Shown here: positions 30,764 to 32,564 of the stretch, piece by piece
Position numbering within the stretch: position 1 is the stretch's first letter
Layout: every line of letters begins with the position of its first letter
DNA from: Anaerolineae bacterium
Lineage (GTDB): Bacteria > Chloroflexota > Anaerolineae > B4-G1
Direction of reading: 5' to 3'
Length of the DNA stretch: 32,564 nucleotides
NCBI GenBank assembly: GCA_016783285.1
Contig: JADHWW010000011.1
Span: forward strand, 1 to 32,564
The notes under the pieces: model-generated
The model's database searches: none
Seen by the model: the letters and a program-made list of their open reading frames with translations, nothing else
Told to the model about the DNA's origin: nothing
Position numbers and translations under genes: made by a program

Positions 30764-31685
30764 CGACCTGCGCAAATACTACGGCGACCCTTCGGCAGGC
30801 TCAGGGCGGGGCGTGAAAGCCGTGGACGGCGTCAGTTTCGAGGTGCAGCAGGGCGAGATCTTTGGCTTCCTGGGGCCGAATGGGGCCGGGAAGACCACCA
30901 CCATCGAGATCATCGAGGGGTATAGGAAGCCCGACAGCGGGAGCGTGACTGTGCTGAGCCTCGACCCCCGCAAGGATGGCTACGAGCTCAAGGAGCGCAT
31001 CGGCATCATGCTCCAGGAGACCTCGCTGTATCCTGATCTCCGAGTGGGCGAACTGCTGCGGCTGTTCGCCAGCTACTACCGCCGTCCCGTAGACCCCGAC
31101 GCGCTCCTGGAGATGATCGGCCTGGAGGAGAAGAAGTGGGCCTTCGTCCGCGAGCTCTCCGGCGGGCAGCGGCAGCGGCTGGCCTTCATCCTGACACTGA
31201 TGAACGACCCCGAACTCCTGTTCCTGGACGAGCCCACGGCCGGTCTCGATCCCCAGTCCCGGCGCGCTATCTGGGAGTGGATCAGGCTGGCCCGCGAGAA
31301 GGGCAAGACCGTCTTCCTGACCACCCACTACATCGAGGAGGCGGAGAATCTGTGTGATCGGGTGGCCATCATTGACCACGGCAAGATCATCGCCCTCAAT
31401 ACGCCCAAGCGGTTAATGGCCAGCCTGGACGCCAGGCACAGAATCGAGTTCGTGGCCAGCGGCCCGATGGATTCAGCCAGGCTGGAGGGGATCCCGGGCG
31501 TGGATAAGGCGCTCGAAGCGGACAGAGGAGAGTTTGTTCTCTACGTCCGGGAAACGCAACCCGTGCTCAGGGAATTGATGGCCCTGGCCGAGAGGGATGG
31601 TCTGGCCCTACGAGATTTGCGGGTCGAGGGGGCGACGCTCGAAGACGTTTTCATCAGGTTGACCGGGAGGAGGATACGAGAATGA
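30744..31685 (+). CDS. ABC-2 type transporter, ATP-binding protein (DrrA-like)
   Basis: 313 residues. Walker A GPNGAGKTTT (about 52-61), Q-loop MLQETSLY, signature LSGGQRQR, Walker B LLFLDEPTAGLDP, and H-loop LTTHYIEEAE are all intact. The C-terminal 90 residues (EGATLEDVFIRLTGR) are the domain found in drug- and polysaccharide-type ABC-2 exporters. Near the start the normal YYG-x-VKAVDG is broken by PSAGSGRG, encoded by a dispersed repeat at 30788-30811. The gene overlaps its neighbours on both sides (20 bases and 4 bases). Confidence 0.95.
   Translation: MSVITVDDLRKYYGDPSAGSGRGVKAVDGVSFEVQQGEIFGFLGPNGAGKTTTIEIIEGYRKPDSGSVTVLSLDPRKDGYELKERIGIMLQETSLYPDLRVGELLRLFASYYRRPVDPDALLEMIGLEEKKWAFVRELSGGQRQRLAFILTLMNDPELLFLDEPTAGLDPQSRRAIWEWIRLAREKGKTVFLTTHYIEEAENLCDRVAIIDHGKIIALNTPKRLMASLDARHRIEFVASGPMDSARLEGIPGVDKALEADRGEFVLYVRETQPVLRELMALAERDGLALRDLRVEGATLEDVFIRLTGRRIRE
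30788..30811. repeat. Dispersed 24-bp repeat inserted in frame in the ABC ATPase gene
   Basis: CCCTTCGGCAGGCTCAGGGC and the following GGGG lie between codons that are adjacent in usual family members (KYYGD and VKAVDG). It encodes about eight extra residues (PSAGSGRG). Related CTTCGATAC...CTCAGGG strings occur at 25529-25590. Confidence 0.6.
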
Positions 31686-32407
31686 AAGTCCTGTATCGTC
31701 AACTGGAGGTCGAACTGAGACTTTTCCTGAGAAACAAGCAGGAGGTATTCTTCACCGCCCTTTTCCCCTTGCTCATGATGTCGCTCTTTGGCTATCTGAA
31801 CAGGGAGGCCAGCGTGGGGGACGTCTCCTACGTCGCTTTCCTGCTCCCTGGGATAATCGGGATGTCGGTGATGGCCGCCGCTTTCCTGAACATGAGCACC
31901 ACCCTGGTCCGCCAGCGCGATGACGGCATCCTGAAGCGGCTGAGGGGGACGCCCCTTCAAGCGTGGGCCTTGCTGGGGGCAAAGGTGCTGGCGGCCGGCA
32001 CGGTCATCCTGTTCCAGGTTCTGCTGCTGACCGGCGTGGGAGTTCTCTTCTTCGGCGTCGAGGTCGCCGGCAGCGTCCCCTGGTTCCTGGCGACGCTGCT
32101 CGTCGGCACCTTTGCCTTCACTGCTATGGGATTGGCCCTGGCGAGCCTGATCAACAACGCGGACACCGCCTCGGCCGCCGCGCACGCCATCTACCTGCCC
32201 ATGCTCTTCATCTGCGGTCCGTTTTTCCCCGTAGATGTGATGCCCAGACTGCTGCAGCACGTGGCCAGTGTGCTACCGCTCACCTACTTCCTGAACCTGA
32301 CCTCCGGCGCGACGATCATCTTAGTCGCCGGGGCTGCCTACTTGTTGAGCCTGGCAGTGAAGTCGCTGGTGCGGAGTGCTCATGCATCTTTGAGCGAAAC
32401 GATGTAG
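31682..32407 (+). CDS. ABC-2 type transporter permease
   Basis: 241 residues with six predicted membrane helices: NKQEVFFTALFPLLMMSLFG first, then VAFLLPGIIGMSVMAAAFLN, RQRDDGILKRLRGTPLQ (coupling region), and LPLTYFLNL before the last helix. ATG 31682 overlaps the ATPase stop (ATGA). It is the natural partner of the ATPase and exports an unknown substrate. The C-terminus after LPLTYFLNL (TSGATIILVAGAAYLLSLAV, then VRSAHASLSETM) departs from the usual end, which has an Arg-rich FRW tail. It overlaps the convergent gene on the right, so the 3' end may have been exchanged by rearrangement. Confidence 0.9.
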   Translation: MKVLYRQLEVELRLFLRNKQEVFFTALFPLLMMSLFGYLNREASVGDVSYVAFLLPGIIGMSVMAAAFLNMSTTLVRQRDDGILKRLRGTPLQAWALLGAKVLAAGTVILFQVLLLTGVGVLFFGVEVAGSVPWFLATLLVGTFAFTAMGLALASLINNADTASAAAHAIYLPMLFICGPFFPVDVMPRLLQHVASVLPLTYFLNLTSGATIILVAGAAYLLSLAVKSLVRSAHASLSETM

Positions 32408-32564
32408 TCGAGGAAATTCTGTCCACCATAGGGATGGCCAGGCCACAATAGTTCCTCGTAGTCGTAGTCCTCCCAACTGCCGAAGGAACCGATGGTGAAC
32501 ATCGTCGCGCCGATGACGTAATCATCCTCGCGCAACTTGGTGTCGTACCAGATCATATTCTCCA
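32380..32564 (-). CDS. C-terminal end of an unidentified gene (partial)
   Basis: Minus strand, entering at the right edge: ENMIWYDTKLREDDYVIGAT, MFTIGSFGSWEDYDYEELLW, then a final QNFLDYIVSLKDA with TGA at 32380. The composition is clearly protein-like and aromatic-rich, reminiscent of the last strand and helix of a glycoside-hydrolase-type barrel, but the family cannot be named. It converges on and overlaps the ABC permease gene by 28 bases. Confidence 0.65.
   Translation of the reverse strand, partial: ENMIWYDTKLREDDYVIGATMFTIGSFGSWEDYDYEELLWPGHPYGGQNFLDYIVSLKDA

Overview
The window is GC-rich bacterial DNA. Its gene content and its many short dispersed repeats most resemble the genome of an uncultured Chloroflexota bacterium (Anaerolineae-like). 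This is inference from style: there is no rRNA or other marker gene to place it firmly. Several conserved genes carry single-base frame breaks, often at homopolymer runs, so either assembly error or real gene decay must be kept in mind.

Left part (1-20361, almost entirely minus strand) is a nitrogen-compound catabolism region. Read in the direction of transcription it holds: a 36-codon small ORF; two adjacent knotted-type carbamoyltransferases; carbamate kinase; remnants of a second carbamate kinase and of a nucleoside/sugar-type ABC permease; a threonine-synthase-like PLP enzyme; an MBL-fold hydrolase; an M55 (DppA) D-aminopeptidase; a second fold-type II PLP enzyme; a KaiC-KaiB-histidine kinase module (kaiC and the kinase frame-broken); a small protein with a deleted PIN toxin; and then the molybdenum hydroxylase (xanthine dehydrogenase family) unit. 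That unit is a fused FAD/[2Fe-2S] subunit, a 171-codon unknown, a frame-broken unknown, a Phd-like small protein, a 575-codon protein with a nucleoside-phosphorylase-like C-terminus, the molybdopterin subunit, and the first codons of a further gene. Purine or ureide breakdown feeding carbamoyl phosphate into ATP formation by carbamate kinase would tie these together, but the substrates cannot be read from sequence.

Middle part (20368-26494, plus strand): a divergent promoter pair at 20333-20397 separates the two halves. It is followed by a DUF5678-like small gene with a frame break, the CCA-adding enzyme, nagB with a mini-ORF that mimics its own N-terminus, a truncated unknown, and a phosphoglucomutase/phosphomannomutase. 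A 680-base repeat-rich gap comes next, then a Uma2 nuclease-like gene and tRNA-Phe(GAA) with its own promoter and terminator.

Right part (26566-32564): a decayed archaeal-type ATPase lies just beyond the tRNA. A plus-strand cluster follows: two tiny membrane ORFs, a membrane-anchored C39-like cysteine peptidase homologue, an isoprenylcysteine-methyltransferase-like enzyme, a CPBP (CAAX-protease-like) membrane protein with an altered motif, and an ABC-2 exporter pair. This looks like a processing/export cassette. A convergent gene runs off the right edge.

A recurring theme is short repeats inserted in, or forming the ends of, genes: 8-bp tandem repeats in both xdh genes, a 93-bp inverted-repeat element in frame in the PLP gene, a dispersed 24-bp insert in the ABC ATPase, and a 47-bp direct repeat that acts as terminator plus promoter on either side of the PIN cassette.
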